A DNA stretch of 64,000 nt, from NCBI GenBank assembly GCA_905221605.1, contig CAJNDS010002429.1:368707-432706 (forward strand), in the 5' to 3' direction. This DNA comes from Symbiodinium natans (lineage: Eukaryota > Sar > Dinophyceae > Suessiales > Symbiodiniaceae). A program made the translations under genes and the position numbers. Under the pieces are notes generated by a model, which made no database searches, was not told the origin of the DNA, and was given only the letters and a program-made list of their open reading frames with translations. Of the stretch, positions 30,345-42,217 are shown piece by piece (position 1 is the stretch's first letter; each line of letters starts with the position of its first letter).

Positions 30345-32690
30345 GTGGCAATGAGTGGCAACGGCGAGCTGAAGAACGTCCCCACGATCAAGGCCCGTGC
30401 GTGGCGGATGCACTATGATGCACCCGACTCTTGCTCATGTGCCGTGCCACAGGCATACAAGAACCCGGACTTCTTGGGCGCCGCAACCTCTCGCCATGTC
30501 CGAATAATGTGCGCCGGCAGCACCCGAGCTGTCGCAGTCGGAACACATGATCGCGATCCAAGGTGTGAGCTCTACGAACCCATGCAGCGCTTGGACAAGC
30601 ATGACATTAGCAACTATTTCATCATAGCCTCTTGGATGAAATCTTCTGTCTTGGCACATGCACAAGGGTGTTCTGTAATCGCGGGCGCCCGGGGCGCGCG
30701 AAGTTGCGTCAAAGCGCCGGAGGTCGGGTCGCACTTGGTGATGCAGCCAGAGGCCTCTTGACTATGTTTCTTCTACGCACTATTGAAGCGGTTAAGAACT
30801 GCAAGATACTTTCTCCCACAGAGGATCGCAAAAAGCACATCTCCGGCCTCGAGCAGCAGATCAAGAAGCTGACGGCCGAAGAAGAGGCAAATTGGGTCAA
30901 ACTGCAGTTGACCCCCTCCGAATCCGCGATACGCACACACCTCTCAGGTCGAAGCGTTGCAGGCCAAGCTACGATTTGCCCAGAAGATGCAAGCGATGGA
31001 CAAGTATTACGTGAACTTTGGGCTGCAAAGGTCAAGGGGTCTCGGATTCCTCTAAATCGCGCAGCGCATTTTTATCCTACAGTCATCTACTCTCGCCTGA
31101 CTTGCTACTTTAGGGATGTAAAAGAGAAAAGTAGTCCTGCACGGCTGAGGATGGCCATGGAGCTTGGAAAGAAGCTTGGTGAATGGAATCGGCAGCGCGC
31201 CGCCAAAGGACTGCCGCCAGCACCCCAAACCAGCTCAAATGGGTGTTGAGATCAGATCATTGATCCATCCCGTGGTCCAAGGTCTTATCATGTCAGCACC
31301 GGTGGCGGTCCTGGCATCATGGAGGCGGCAAACCGCGGCGCGTACGAAGCAGGACGGGCCTAACAAAGAGACAGGGACGAGGACATAGCTTCGGGGAGGC
31401 CCCTCACGACGGAGTCCCTTGCGTCTTCTTCATTAGAGAGTCAAAGATAAGGGCCCCTGGCAGGGAAGGCCTCTTACGGGGCTGGCCTTGAGTCTTCTTC
31501 ATTAGAGAGTCAAAGATAAGGGCCCCTTTCCGGGAAGGCCCCTTACGGGGAAGGCCCCTTACGGGGAAGGCCCCTTACGGGGTGGCCCTGCGTCTTCTTT
31601 GTGCATCGTCTGTGGGTGGGTCTCAGAGCATATCTCAGCACAACCGAACCCGCAGGAGACAAGACACTCGGCTTCGGAGCCAGCCGGCCAGAGCTGCTCA
31701 ACAGCGATTTTGGGTCACTGAAGCATTCAGGCATATTCAGGCTTTTTTATATTTTGCATACTGCGCTGAACCATGGTAGCTGCAGGTGGGGCTCCTTGAA
31801 CAAGAGCCTTGGCTGCAACCCCTTTATGGGACGATGCATCGATGCTACTGGTAGTTTCTAGGATGCCTGTCATTTGTGGCAGGTACGTTTCGGAGGAGGG
31901 GGCCTTCGAATTCCACTACTTCTTCATGCGGAAATTCTGGATGGCCTACAAGTGCATGGGCCTCGTGGTTTGTCCGGGAGGCTCAGCAGACCAGATTTGT
32001 TGACGAAGAGTGGGCGGATGTGGCAGCGGCAGGCTTTGGGTCGCTTGACGAACTGTTCGAGATGCTCGTGCTCCTGCAAACAAAGCCCCTGAGCTTAGAT
32101 TTGTCACTGAAATTTCGGAGGGTTCTTGGCCGAAATGCAAACCAGGAAGATCTCTCACCCTCTGCCGATCATTCTCCTGGGCGAAGAGCACTGGAAGAAA
32201 GCAATAAACTTCAACTATCTGCTCGAGTGCGGCATGTGTATGGCTCGGTCGAGAGCGCTGTGTTCTGCAGCATTCTTTCTCACATGCTTTCTCGTTGCCT
32301 TGGCAATGATGGCTGTGAGGCTAACGCAGTCGCATCTGGACATGCTGGTCTTCAAGAACAGTGCAGAGGACCGCGCCTGACTGCCTAGGTTGCCCGCCGA
32401 GCTGGCCGGGCGTGAGTCAGTGCGAGTTTCTGAGCCATCTGAGTTCCAATTTGGAGGACGCTTTCCAGTACCTGGTCGAGTCTGTTCGAAGAGCAGAGGA
32501 GTCGGGCGAAACCGAGCAGGCCAGGCTGCCCAGCCATCGTGAGATAACCGACATACCTTGCTGTACATCACCCCCACATCGCGTCAGGTCGAGACGGCAA
32601 AGCGCAGAAGACTGGAAGGCAAGCCGAGCACCCCTTCTCGCAAAGACAGAAGTTGAAGGTCGGAGCCATACAGTGTGGAGCTGGGGGTTT
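30345..32690 (+). CDS. LOG-family (lysine-decarboxylase-like fold) phosphoribohydrolase-like protein, multi-exon
   Basis: Exons read as follows. 30345-30510: AYKNPDFLGAATSRHVRIMC. About 30770-31030: a charged helical stretch with VEALQAKLRFAQKMQAMDKY. 31112-31240: LRMAMELGKKLGEWNRQRAA. About 31278-31345: STGGGPGIMEAANRGAYEAG, the family nucleotide/active-site motif. 31883-31978: EFHYFFMRKFWMAYKCMGLV then PGG. About 32030-32095: GFGSLDELFEMLVLLQTK, the second motif (PGGxGT-x2-E in the family, with S for T). 32130-32235: PLPIILLGEEHWKKAINFNY. 32410-32540: NLEDAFQYLVESVRRAEE. Family members release cytokinin bases or other nucleobases from nucleoside monophosphates. The insert before the GGG motif marks the long LOG type. 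The 3' limit is approximate. Confidence 0.8.
31420..31580. repeat. Nested tandem repeats in an intron of the LOG-like gene
   Basis: GTCTTCTTCATTAGAGAGTC and the following AAAGATAAGGGCCCCT occur twice, 70 bases apart (from about 31422 and 31492). They are followed by three copies of the 16-mer GGGGAAGGCCCCTTAC (31530-31580). GTCTTCTT appears once more just after the array. Confidence 0.9.
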
Positions 32691-32699
32691 GGTTGAAAC

Positions 32700-33985
32700 C
32701 CTGTGTGCCCATCTGTGTGCCCAGAGACTCAGAGTGCCCAAAGGTCGCAGGACGGAGGTCATTGCTGGAGGCAGAAGGGCCTCTGAGGAAAGCAGGGGGG
32801 GGCTTGAGGAAAACGAGGGTGCCTGGGAAGCTGCGCAGGCTGGCCTCTTGATCGTTGAGCTTCCAGAGCCTTTTGAGCATGCGCGTCTCACCCCCAAGTT
32901 GATATGCATTCAAGCGCGTTGCCTTAGATCTTAAGTGTGAAGTATCGTTCCAGTTTTATCGGAATGAAGAATGAGGTTTCTCTTGCGGAAGCAAGGAGGT
33001 GGCAGCTTACCCCGGCTTGGTACATCTTGATATCCTCATCAGCCCTTGGTGTGCCTTGCATCCATTTGCATCCTGTCCAAACCGGGTCCTCAACTTTGCG
33101 TGCCTTCCCAGCATCATCGGACGGCCTAAAGTGTGCTAATAGTACCGATTCATCCCCTGAGAAGCGCAGCCACCTCTGATGCTTTCACTTTCGTGAGTCC
33201 CAGCCACTATTTATGGCATAGTGCAGCTACGCCAAACGAAAGTCCAAGTAAGCATTGGATTGCTTGCGCGTTTTCGTACTTGCCGCACTGTTTGGGAGCT
33301 TCCGTCGTCCCCCAGCGCCTTCAAGACAGATGCAGAGCTATGACCAACTGAGCAGGCATCAGGACATTCACAACGGCGGCTGCAGCATGTTACAGTTAAT
33401 GTAGCATAACTCCCTCGAAAGCGGCGCAACATCAGCAGAGCCCCAGCAAAGTCCGAGACAGCTTCAGCACAAGGCATCTTGCAGTAGCGCAGCAAAAGTC
33501 GGAAAGAATGGATCTTTGACTGTAGACGGATGCGGCGGCAGTTCCAGGAACAGGACTCGAGAGCTCGCATCTTAGCGACTCAAGGGCCGACTCCGAGATT
33601 TCGCTGTCCTTGAAGCATTCCAGGGAAGAGCACAAAATAAGTGAGACTTGCGCATACTTGCGCTTTCCCAGCCAAGGTCCGCACCTGGGCGGGCCGAGCG
33701 TACACGGATGACGAGCTCTCCCGTCGCTTTGATCATCAGAGCTCAGGCCACCTTGGGATTGCAGTGATTTCAGGGTGTCGGATGATGCCAGAAGGCAGCA
33801 GCATGAGCAGCGTCCGCATGCTGATATGCATGTGAACACAAGTTCTGCCCAGCAGAGTGCCGGAGACACGCGCGCACATAAAGAACAAGTTCAAAAAAGA
33901 GAACGTGCCGCGAACCATGGTGGTAGATTGACAGCTCTGCAAGACTAGGAAGAGTCAGAAGCTCCCTTGCGGCATTGAAGACGCA
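32700..33985. other. Gap with weak coding signal
   Basis: One stretch at 33670-33790 (RTWAGRAYTDDELSRRFDHQ) could be an exon, but nothing links it to a family. The reverse-strand frame at 33432-33869 overlaps it and looks like a shadow. No RNA gene or strong repeat was seen. Confidence 0.4.
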
Positions 33986-35215
33986 ATGGCGGCACCAGTG
34001 GACACGCCACTGCCAAGTCCGTTGCATGTCCAGGGGCCTCAGGGGCCTCTTGTTCCTTTACAACTGGAACGCTCAGCGTCGCAAACTGGACGGTTCCTTG
34101 CTGCGGAAGATATTTGCTCCCAGCGTCTTGCTGACTAACTTTTCAGGTTTATGGAAGGGAAGTTTAGCAATTAATAATTGAAGAGCCTGGGTTGGAGAAA
34201 GGGGGTTGCGTGCCTGGTTATGTTGAATCAAAAGAGAGCCGCAGTCAGATGTCTAGGCCTAGGTTCCCTTGTATTTTACGAGTGGAGGGTCCTTGCATAC
34301 CTCGGCGTGAGTTCGGAGAAGACCCACGTGACGCAGGCGGAGATGAAAATCTCATGGATGAGGATGCAGCTCGGCGTCTGGTCAACAGGGAAAGCTCTGT
34401 CCTGAGCGAAATGATGTGTACAAACCCATTCCTTCGGGCATCTTAGGGCCTTAGGCTGACCTGTGCTTTGCGAGGACACAGCTCACAGAATGATCTCATG
34501 GACGAAGAAACCGTCAAGCGTGCGAGACCTACGCGCGCTGAGCAAAACCTTGGGTCGTTTGTTTGGGAGTTCATATGTGTTCATCGAACACATCTGCGAG
34601 GCAAGCTAGCAGAGGAGCTGAACGCTTACACTGGCTTATACTTACGCACATGCTTGCTTCTCCCGATTGACGTAACACCAGTGGGTGGGCAGCAAAAAGC
34701 AAGTCAGACATGTGATATTGCATAACGTCAGGCGAGCGAGGGAAAAGGAAAGGGACGAGGACGATGCAGAGGAGGCCAGGAGATTTGGTATCTAAGCTGA
34801 GTTGCTGAGTTGTCAGCTAAGTTTCTTGAGATGCAGACTTTGCAGGCTCTGCTGCCACCTGCATTCTGTGAGGAGCGACGGGCTGCAGCTGCGAGGGCCG
34901 CGTGTCAGGACATTGCTGATATTTGCTAGGCTTTATCTGGGTACATCTGCCTGAGTCTCCATGATGTAGTTGGAGAAGCACTCAGGACAGCAGTGACGAA
35001 AGCAGAAGCAGAAGTAGAAGCAGGAGTCGAAGCAGAATTCTCGGGGTGTGCCGTGCGAGAGTCCACAAAGAAGCAGCCGGCACTCTTCTTTTTTGACTTG
35101 AGACGTTCTTCTGACACGCCCTCGTTCGGACACGAAGGTCGAACAGAGCCGCCGCAGGATGCCAAGAGCAGATCCGATAGAATCAAAGTTTTGAGAGAGA
35201 ACGAAGAGTAGGACG
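33986..35215 (+). CDS. Putative multi-exon gene with an RS-repeat exon
   Basis: A clean first exon from ATG 33986 to about 34135 reads MAAPVDTPLPSPLHVQGPQG then PLVPLQLERSASQTG. Later segments: about 34280-34410 (acidic, DAGGDENLMDEDAARRLVNR), about 34730-34790 (RRAREKERDEDDAEEARRFG), 34846-34929 (ALLPPAFCEERRAAAARAAC), and about 34986-35045 (DSSDESRSRSRSRSRSRIL, six consecutive RS-type dipeptides). RS repeats and RE/DE-rich stretches are typical of splicing-related nuclear proteins. No RNA-recognition motif or other domain was found here, so the family is open and the joins are unresolved. Confidence 0.4.
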
Positions 35216-35765
35216 AGGGTGGGCTCCCTCTGAAAGTCTTAGAGGCTCTTAGAGAGTTCACAGCTGGCGCTTATCATCTTTGGGTTAGGCGCGCGTCCTC
35301 AAAGCCTGTGAGCTTTGAGCCGCTGCCACCTTCTCAGGCCTTACGGATATTTTGCACGGGCATCTGCGGGTGATATCCCTGCTGTGCGCACATGAAGGTT
35401 GCGAGCATAGCCTTGCATAATCTTGCAGAACCTAGGTCGGGGGAAGGTGACGGCCTCCAAGCGGGTGCCATGGCGCGACCCCGATACTCTCCATTATCCC
35501 GTCCATTCTTAGCCGTCTTAGCCCTCCTCGAAACGAGGGATTCTGGGCAACGCATGTCATCCTGGGCCTGTGAGGTCATGCTGACCAACCTGAAGCAGGC
35601 AGCGGCTCTGAATGGGTCGCTGGCTCCTCACGAATTGAAGAGATCGTTATCGTTGAAGTAAGGGTGAAAGCTTGAGCTGAGCTGCAGGCGAGGCAAACTG
35701 GAGCGATTCGATGCGGCCTCTGGCCGATGGGAGGCCAGGGCCCTTCACCGCTGAGATCAGCCACT

Positions 35766-37261
35766 ATGCAGGAGCCAATCAGCGATGTCGAGTCTCAAGT
35801 GCCACCTTGGGCAATGCGGCACGCGTTGCAGGTAAAACTTCTCGCAAGTGGAGACGTGAAAGCAATACGCCAGCTGCCGGAGATGAAATCGCCGCAAGTG
35901 TGCACAGATCATGGGCGCAGATCGGGATGTGACGATCAGCATGGATCGCACCCAAGGTCCCGACAACCTCCTTCCAGCTCCAGATGCGGAGGACAGCTGG
36001 TGATGAAGTCACTTGGATTCTATGCTGGGGCTTCGCATTCGAGTGCACATGTTACCAATGGTTGAAAAATGGCCGGTTCCTTTGGCATCTTGACAAGAGG
36101 TGCATGCAGTTCATGCCAGAGAAATTGAGAAATCACAATGCCAGCCCTTGTACAGATAGCCTCAGATAGCATGGTGAGACTTTGCGTTGCCATGAATGAT
36201 GTGGATGGTACTCGTAATGGCGGCACATCGATTTGCCTGTCGTCCTGTCTAGCTTCTGGTCAAGCTATGATGCAGCATTCTTCTTGTTTAGTTGTTTCAA
36301 GTATCCGCCAGTGATCGGCCAGATATCCGCCAGTGATCGGCGCGGCTATGATCAGCAAAGGGCTGTTACTGCACCCGGAGAGCTTGCACCCGCAAACAGA
36401 AGTGAATCGTTGGGTGACCAGCTCGGTTCCATTGCAAGGGGAGTGTCGAGATATGAGTGCAGAAAAGAAATGTGTCTTTCATGCAGGACGCCGCTCCTCC
36501 GAGCCCCGTTCCCGACGTGGCACCGAGGCATGCCCGCGATGTGTCCGGTTTTATAACATGTCCATCAGCACAAGTGGGCCCTATGAAGGTCACCTCCGCC
36601 TGCTCCGGTGGGACATCTCAGACGTTTCTTGGGCCGCTTTGTCGCGCTGCCATCTACGTTGTTTTTTCAGGTGCTGACTGGGCGAGCACAAGGGGCTGCT
36701 GCCCCTCGAGTTGTCCCGTGCCCGGCATCGCAACCCGCCGACACAAGGATTGGTTGTCGCATAGCACATGAAGGCAGCACCGGCCCCTCCCAAGCCAGCA
36801 AGACGCCGGATCGTCAGTGGACATGGTGCACAGACATGGTGCAGAACTAGCAATGACAATCAGAATGGCACAGCGCCAAGCTTGTCCGAGTGGCAAGGCA
36901 CAGGGACCGTGCGGTGGTACAACGGTCGCAGGAAGCCAGTGCCCTGGAAAGCATGTGCCCTGCAACAGAACTGCCACTTTGACATTCCTTGTTGCGAGGC
37001 TTGGAGCGGTGATTCCGGATGGTGCATCCCCAGAAGCAAACGTCGCCCCCTCGGCCGGAGTTGGGGTGAAGTCGCGCAGAGAGGGGGCCTTTCCTGTGCC
37101 AGGCAGACCTCTTCATTCCAGCTCAGGGGGCTCCCAATGGTTCGCAGGTTCCGCCACAGTGAATGCCCCAGAGTGCCAGGCTGAAGCCACGGAGCTTCGA
37201 TTTCCAGTCATTCAGAGCCTTCAGAACCTTGAGGCCAGGTGGGCTATTCCACGGAACCCGG
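35766..37261 (+). CDS. Candidate exons upstream of the phosphatase, function unknown
   Basis: Protein-like stretches include 35766-35880 (ATG start, VESQVPPWAMRHALQVKLLA), 35925-36003 (DRDVTISMDRTQGPDNLLPA), about 36480-36560 (DAAPPSPVPDVAPRHARDVS) and about 37005-37240 (GVGVKSRREGAFPVPGRPLH, then ELRFPVIQSLQNLEARWA). They are on the same strand as the PP2C-like exons that follow and may be its regulatory N-terminus or a separate gene. No domain was recognised. A 21-base direct repeat (ATCCGCCAGTGATCGGC) at about 36303-36341 lies between them. Confidence 0.35.
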
Positions 37262-40200
37262 GCCCGAGCCTCTGCTCAGCTTTGCTGAGAGCCTGAGATC
37301 CTCGCACGTGCGGAGACTGCTGAGATTGGCACTCCAGAATGGCGTTGCTTGGCATCCTCAGGTCAGCTTCCTCCCGATGACGATCAAAAGTGATGCTGTG
37401 GCATCCTGAGTGCAGAAGACGTGCAGTGATTTGCAGCTTTGCCTTGCGTGAAGAGAAAGGCCAACGGCAAGCAGAAGGCCGAAGTCGCACGTTCCTCAGA
37501 TGTCAGACTTCCGACATCGTAAGTCGGAGGGGGGGGGAGGGGGGGGGGGTTGGAATGGTTTGGGCAGCCCACTTTCAGGTCTGTATGGATGCACGGGCCT
37601 CAGTCGAGACGGCGAATGAGTCTGGGGCATATGAGATGAAGCCGGGCAGGTCCGACCACTTGCAGGCCAGAAGGGCCTCTTGTGCGGAGTTGACACGAAT
37701 GCGGGGGCCAAGGAGACGAATCAGCATGGCACAGATCGGCACCTGCATGCCGCATGCCTTTGTCTGGAGAAGCCATGGCTTGCTTGAAAAGGCTTCTCAC
37801 GAAAGTCTTCAAGCATGGCAGATCTGGCAGATGCAGGAGCGCAACGACGATCGGATTGCCGCACAAGACTTGCATGAGCTGGGCTTCCTGGCGGGCATCT
37901 TCGATGGGCATCGAGGCAAGAGCAGCCAAGTGCAAGATGTTGTTGTTACGTTGGGCACCCGTCTGAAATCTTCCTCCAGGTGGATCCTGTGCTGAGTTTG
38001 CCGATTGGCTCTCAGTTTTATCTCGGTACCCTTCATGGTGCAAGAAACGTGCCTTTCATGTGTCGCGGTGCATCTGCAAAGGCGAAGCAGGTCCCTCCGA
38101 ACGTTCTCTCTGCATACCGGTCGCGCGCTAAGCGCCGTGACCTCAGGAGAGGAAGCAGGTGTCTTGCCGAGGCCCAATATGGGAGAGCGGCTAGCTGATT
38201 ATGATGGGAGAGTGGGTAAAGAAACTGGGGCACTTGTAGACTTGATTCGAGCCTCAAGTCGCTAAGACACCAACGAACAGGAAACGAGTGTCAGATCTCC
38301 CAAGTTCGGGGATTCAACTTGACTACGTAGAAGCAGTTCAATACAGTGAAACAACCCGCGAAGCAAGAAAAGAGCAGAGGAGCCGGGAGTTTGAAAGGGG
38401 ATGGGGGGGAGGTCTGCTGCCTGCTGCCCAAATACCCCCTGTGTTCGTGAGCCAATACTTCCAGGGAGACTTTCTCTCGTACAAGGTCCGTAAACCCAAC
38501 TTGTCTGCGGGTCAGGGGGGGATCGGGGCGAACCCGGTTTGGCCTTGCAGGAAACTCGCGACTTTTGCAGTCTGGTTTTAGTTAGGTCCCTTGTGACAAA
38601 AGTCCGAAAACTCATCAATGCAATCGCTGAGGTGAAGGAAGCTTGGTGAAGCTGACTGCTGAAAAAGAGGAGTGGAGCAGCCAGAAGACGTGGAAAATGA
38701 GCTTGTGGCCGCAAGGGCCCCTGCATGCAGGCGGCTCTCATCGCGGAAGCGCTAGCGGAGAGTTTCGAGGCCCAAGCGTTCTTTCGGCACACCTGTCCCG
38801 CTCCAACTTTACACGCCTGAATGGGCAGGTGACGGACAAGGCCAAGTTTGTTCTTGCTGCTTTAGTGTTCACTGGTTGCTTTTGCTCCAGCCGATTCCAG
38901 TTGCACAACGTTTCGTTGCTGAAGCATGAATCGGCTCACGCAACCTCGGAGGCGTGGCTCGTGGCAGCAAGGAAGAAGGACATCCAGGAGGGCTCGACGG
39001 GCGGGTGCCTAAGGAGTCCCAAGCGCCGCAAGGTCACTTAATTTTGCAGATTGCTCTCTTGCAATCGCAGCATCTCAGAAGCCCAGGCATCGTGGCCCTG
39101 GTATCTCATGGGTTCGCCGCACCGGTGGAGGTGGGATTTAGAGACGTTGCCGAGGGTTCGGTATAGTCAGGGCATGTCATGGCAGGTGGCTGCAGAACTC
39201 AGTGGTAGTTCGTGGTAATCTCTAGTGCTGAACGGAAGGCAAAGCTGGCTGAAGGTTGCGCGGCATTGTGGCCAAAGACCAAGGACGGGAAGATAATGCA
39301 TAACTTAGCGTATAACGTATAACTTAACGTATCTTCTAACGTATCTTAATCTTAACGTCATTTGATGGATATTCGTCTGAAGCTTCAAGGCACGGACCTT
39401 CTTGCATTCTGATGCAGTTGTTGCGACTAGCATGCGCAAGCAGATGCACACGATGTGGAGGAAACTGCTGAGAAAGAAAAGCGGCCCGGCACGGTTGCCA
39501 GATTCCAAGAGATCTGCCCACTCCATTACAATCTGATGGCTACCAAGTAGAATTCACAGGCCTAGCTAGGCTTCGTCTTTTGTGGCTGTGAGGCTCGTGC
39601 TCCGGGCGGTGTCCAGCACCCATCATTTTGCATGGCCGGCTAAGCTTTTCCCAATCGTAGCCACATGAGACGCCGTTCTCGTTCCGTTCATTAGGTTGCA
39701 AAACTCTTTGTGGCTTGGGCTGGAGACTGCCGCTGTGTCCTTCTGCGCGGACGTAGCGAACTGAGACACACTCGACCTTCACCGATCCTGTGCCAGTCAT
39801 GTGTGCTTTGAGAGCTTGGAACGAAGCAGCATGGAGGCTTCTGAAATCCCTGCCAAGGTCAAGGGCTGCGCATATCGGAGGATCACAAACCCCAGCGTGC
39901 CTGGGCATGTTGCATAGACCGCAGAGTGCAAGCCATCAATGAGATTCTTTAAGACAAAGCACGTGGCGTCGCTAGACGAATCTGAAGCATCCGAGCAAGA
40001 GTGCACTACAAATACATTCGAAAGTCGAGGTGCTGACGAGAAGCGGCGGGCGTTTCTCCTGAACGGTGTAATTATCATAGAAGCTTGCTTGCCCCGGCAG
40101 CCAGCAATTGGGGCCAAATGCTGATCCGACCGACAAGCATGTCCTGCCTAGGTTGAAAAAGCTGGTGGGCTCGTGGTTCGAGATGCGCACAAAGTGTGGC

Positions 40201-41431
40201 GCGTCGGGTGGCGGGCCTGTTGACAGGGCTTGAGGGCTTCTCGGACATGCTTGTCATGTATGGTCATGTCCGGGCAAAGAAGTTGGAATCGTTCTCTTAG
40301 CGGATTCACGTCCGGCCCAAGGCCCCGGCCAGACAACAAGTTTGCCAAGGAGCTGCAAAAGGTGGACTCACGGTCTCTTCTTTTTAACGACTCATGCATG
40401 TGTGCTCTGAAAGGGCAAGAGGGACCCTCAACAGATGACTTGGTCGGGGCCTGCGCTTTATATCTGAGAGGTTAGCCGGTATGCTTCTCAGATTTCATGC
40501 TGTTGCTGCGCAGGTTTCTCTCAACCTGCAGAGGATTTGGAGATCCAACTTTCAAACACCCGGATCCCATAGCCGACGACTAAGCGCACGTTCCGGCGGC
40601 AAAAACCGCTAGATTTTGCTGCAGCGCAGCTCGCTGCGCCATTTGCCAGGTCATCGTGACCCCTGACGTCAAAACCGTCGATTTGGCGCGCCTCGGGAGA
40701 CCTGGGAGACCGGGCGCAACACCCCTCCAAGCCCTTCAAAGAAGCCTCAAACAAGCCCTCGACGACGGCCCCTCCAGCCGAGAGGTTCCAGAAGACTGGG
40801 CTTGCGTCCTGGGGAGCGATGGCATCTTCGATGCTCTTAGTGACCAGGCGCGACGGTCTGGGACATCGAGGTTGTTCCACGGCACAAGCAGGTTGGGCAC
40901 AAGCAGTCGCATGCGTCGTTGCTTTTGCATCGCAGGAAGTTGCAGACACCATTTGGCGGGCCATGGCCGGCCACGGCAAGGATGCCGTCAGGCAAAGCAA
41001 TCGCTGCTTGAAGTTGCTTTCCAAAACTTTCCAAAACTTTCATGTGCTCAAGATTGCTCAAGCCAGGGCGGCCAAGGAGGTGGTGCAGACGGCCCTGCGA
41101 AAGGGAAGCCGTGCACATCCGAGTTCATGAAAGGGCTTCTTCGGCTTCCACCAGGCCCTTGAAACATCAGACCCTGCAATGAGGTGACAACGTCACCGCT
41201 GTAATTTGCAGATTTGGCTGGGTGTGGCCCCAAGGAATGGCAGCTTCCAAGAGGGGGGCCTTTGGGCCCAAGGGCCTTGAACGAGCTCGTGTGACCTTGC
41301 GAACCAAGGCGAGCCCACCAGAGATGGACTCAACAGTCGCTGCTGTCATGTCTTCCTCAGGTGGGGTCTCTCCATGTATGGCTAACATGATGACTAAAAA
41401 GGGAGAAGCTGAGCAAACCACCCTTTCCTGA
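37262..41431 (+). CDS. PP2C-family Ser/Thr protein phosphatase, multi-exon
   Basis: PP2C phosphatases are monomeric metal-dependent Ser/Thr phosphatases. Readable segments: 37262-37343 (LRSSHVRRLLRLALQNGVAW), 37830-37910 (NDDRIAAQDLHELGFLAGIF then DGHRG, the metal-binding DGH motif), about 38730-38800 (AALIAEALAESFEAQAFFRH), about 38930-39010 (AWLVAARKKDIQEGSTG, matching the GSTA region), 40650-40850 (EDWACVLGSDGIFDALSDQ, the motif normally [AS]SDGxWDxxS), 40935-40990 (EVADTIWRAMAGHGKDAV) and 41186-41225 (GDNVTAVICRFGW, the DN-T motif). Family motifs appear in the correct order. DGHRG in place of DGHGG is unusual. Exons covering the GDSR motif were not found. Ends are approximate. Confidence 0.7.
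39300..39357. repeat. Degenerate AACGTAT repeats
   Basis: TTAGCGTATAACGTATAAC, TTAACGTATCTTC and TAACGTATCTTAATCTTAACG follow one another as six or so variants of (T)TAACGTAT. They lie in an intron-like part of the phosphatase gene. Confidence 0.7.
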
Positions 41432-42217
41432 AAGGGCTGGAGAACACGGCCTTCACTGCTCCAGTTGAGCACCGGGCTTGGGAAACCCCTCAAAAATGAA
41501 CAAGTCCTGACTCAGCCTGTGCGCTCGAAGTGTCGTGCACACCGCCGATACCATGGCCACCATGGCAATGGTGATTTTCTTTCCTGAGGCCATCGGATGA
41601 TGTCAACATGTTCGGGCCCGGTCCTCGCGTGCTCACACACATGCTAGAAGACCCTTCGAAGCAAAGCCGAAGTACATTGCAGCAGTCGACTGCTCCATTT
41701 TCATGTCACAGCAGGTGATCCGGACTGGAGAGCGAACATGAACGAACGAGACGCATGTCAGCTCGCAGCACGCACGGAGTGCCCCAAGAGGGTGCTCGCC
41801 ATTCTTGTAGCTTTCCGCTGCAGTCTCATTCTTGACTCTCCTGAGCCCGGGCGACTTCAAGCTGCAACCTGCTGCGCGACAGATGTAGCCATGAAGCGCA
41901 GTGAGCGCTGAAGAGCTTGGAGTGTGCAGCAAAACAAATCATCAGCCGAAGTGTCGGACGGGCGAAGCTCCTGGCATCGAGTCGTATGAAACTTTTGGGA
42001 GCCCATGCGTGCTGCACCCGGCAACTGTTGCAGCCGTAAGGCCGTTCCATACCCTACTCATGCACCAGTGCAGTAAGCAGACCACGAAAGCAGTGTGCAG
42101 ATTAGATTTTCAACCAGCACAAACTCCCAACAGTGTGGGAACGACTTGGACGGACATCGCTTCGTATGCTGTTTTGGAAGCCAGAAGCGAAGTCATTCTT
42201 TGCGATAATTTGCAGCC
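41432..42217. other. Gap between phosphatase and IBA57 genes
   Basis: Contains a probable phosphatase 3' UTR and the 5' region of IBA57. No frame reads convincingly as protein. Open frames at 41633-42050 on the minus strand look like shadows. Confidence 0.45.

Noticed and set aside
33432-33869. 145-codon minus-strand frame
   Set aside because: No family match; Cys/Ser-rich composition typical of antisense; all supported genes are on the other strand.
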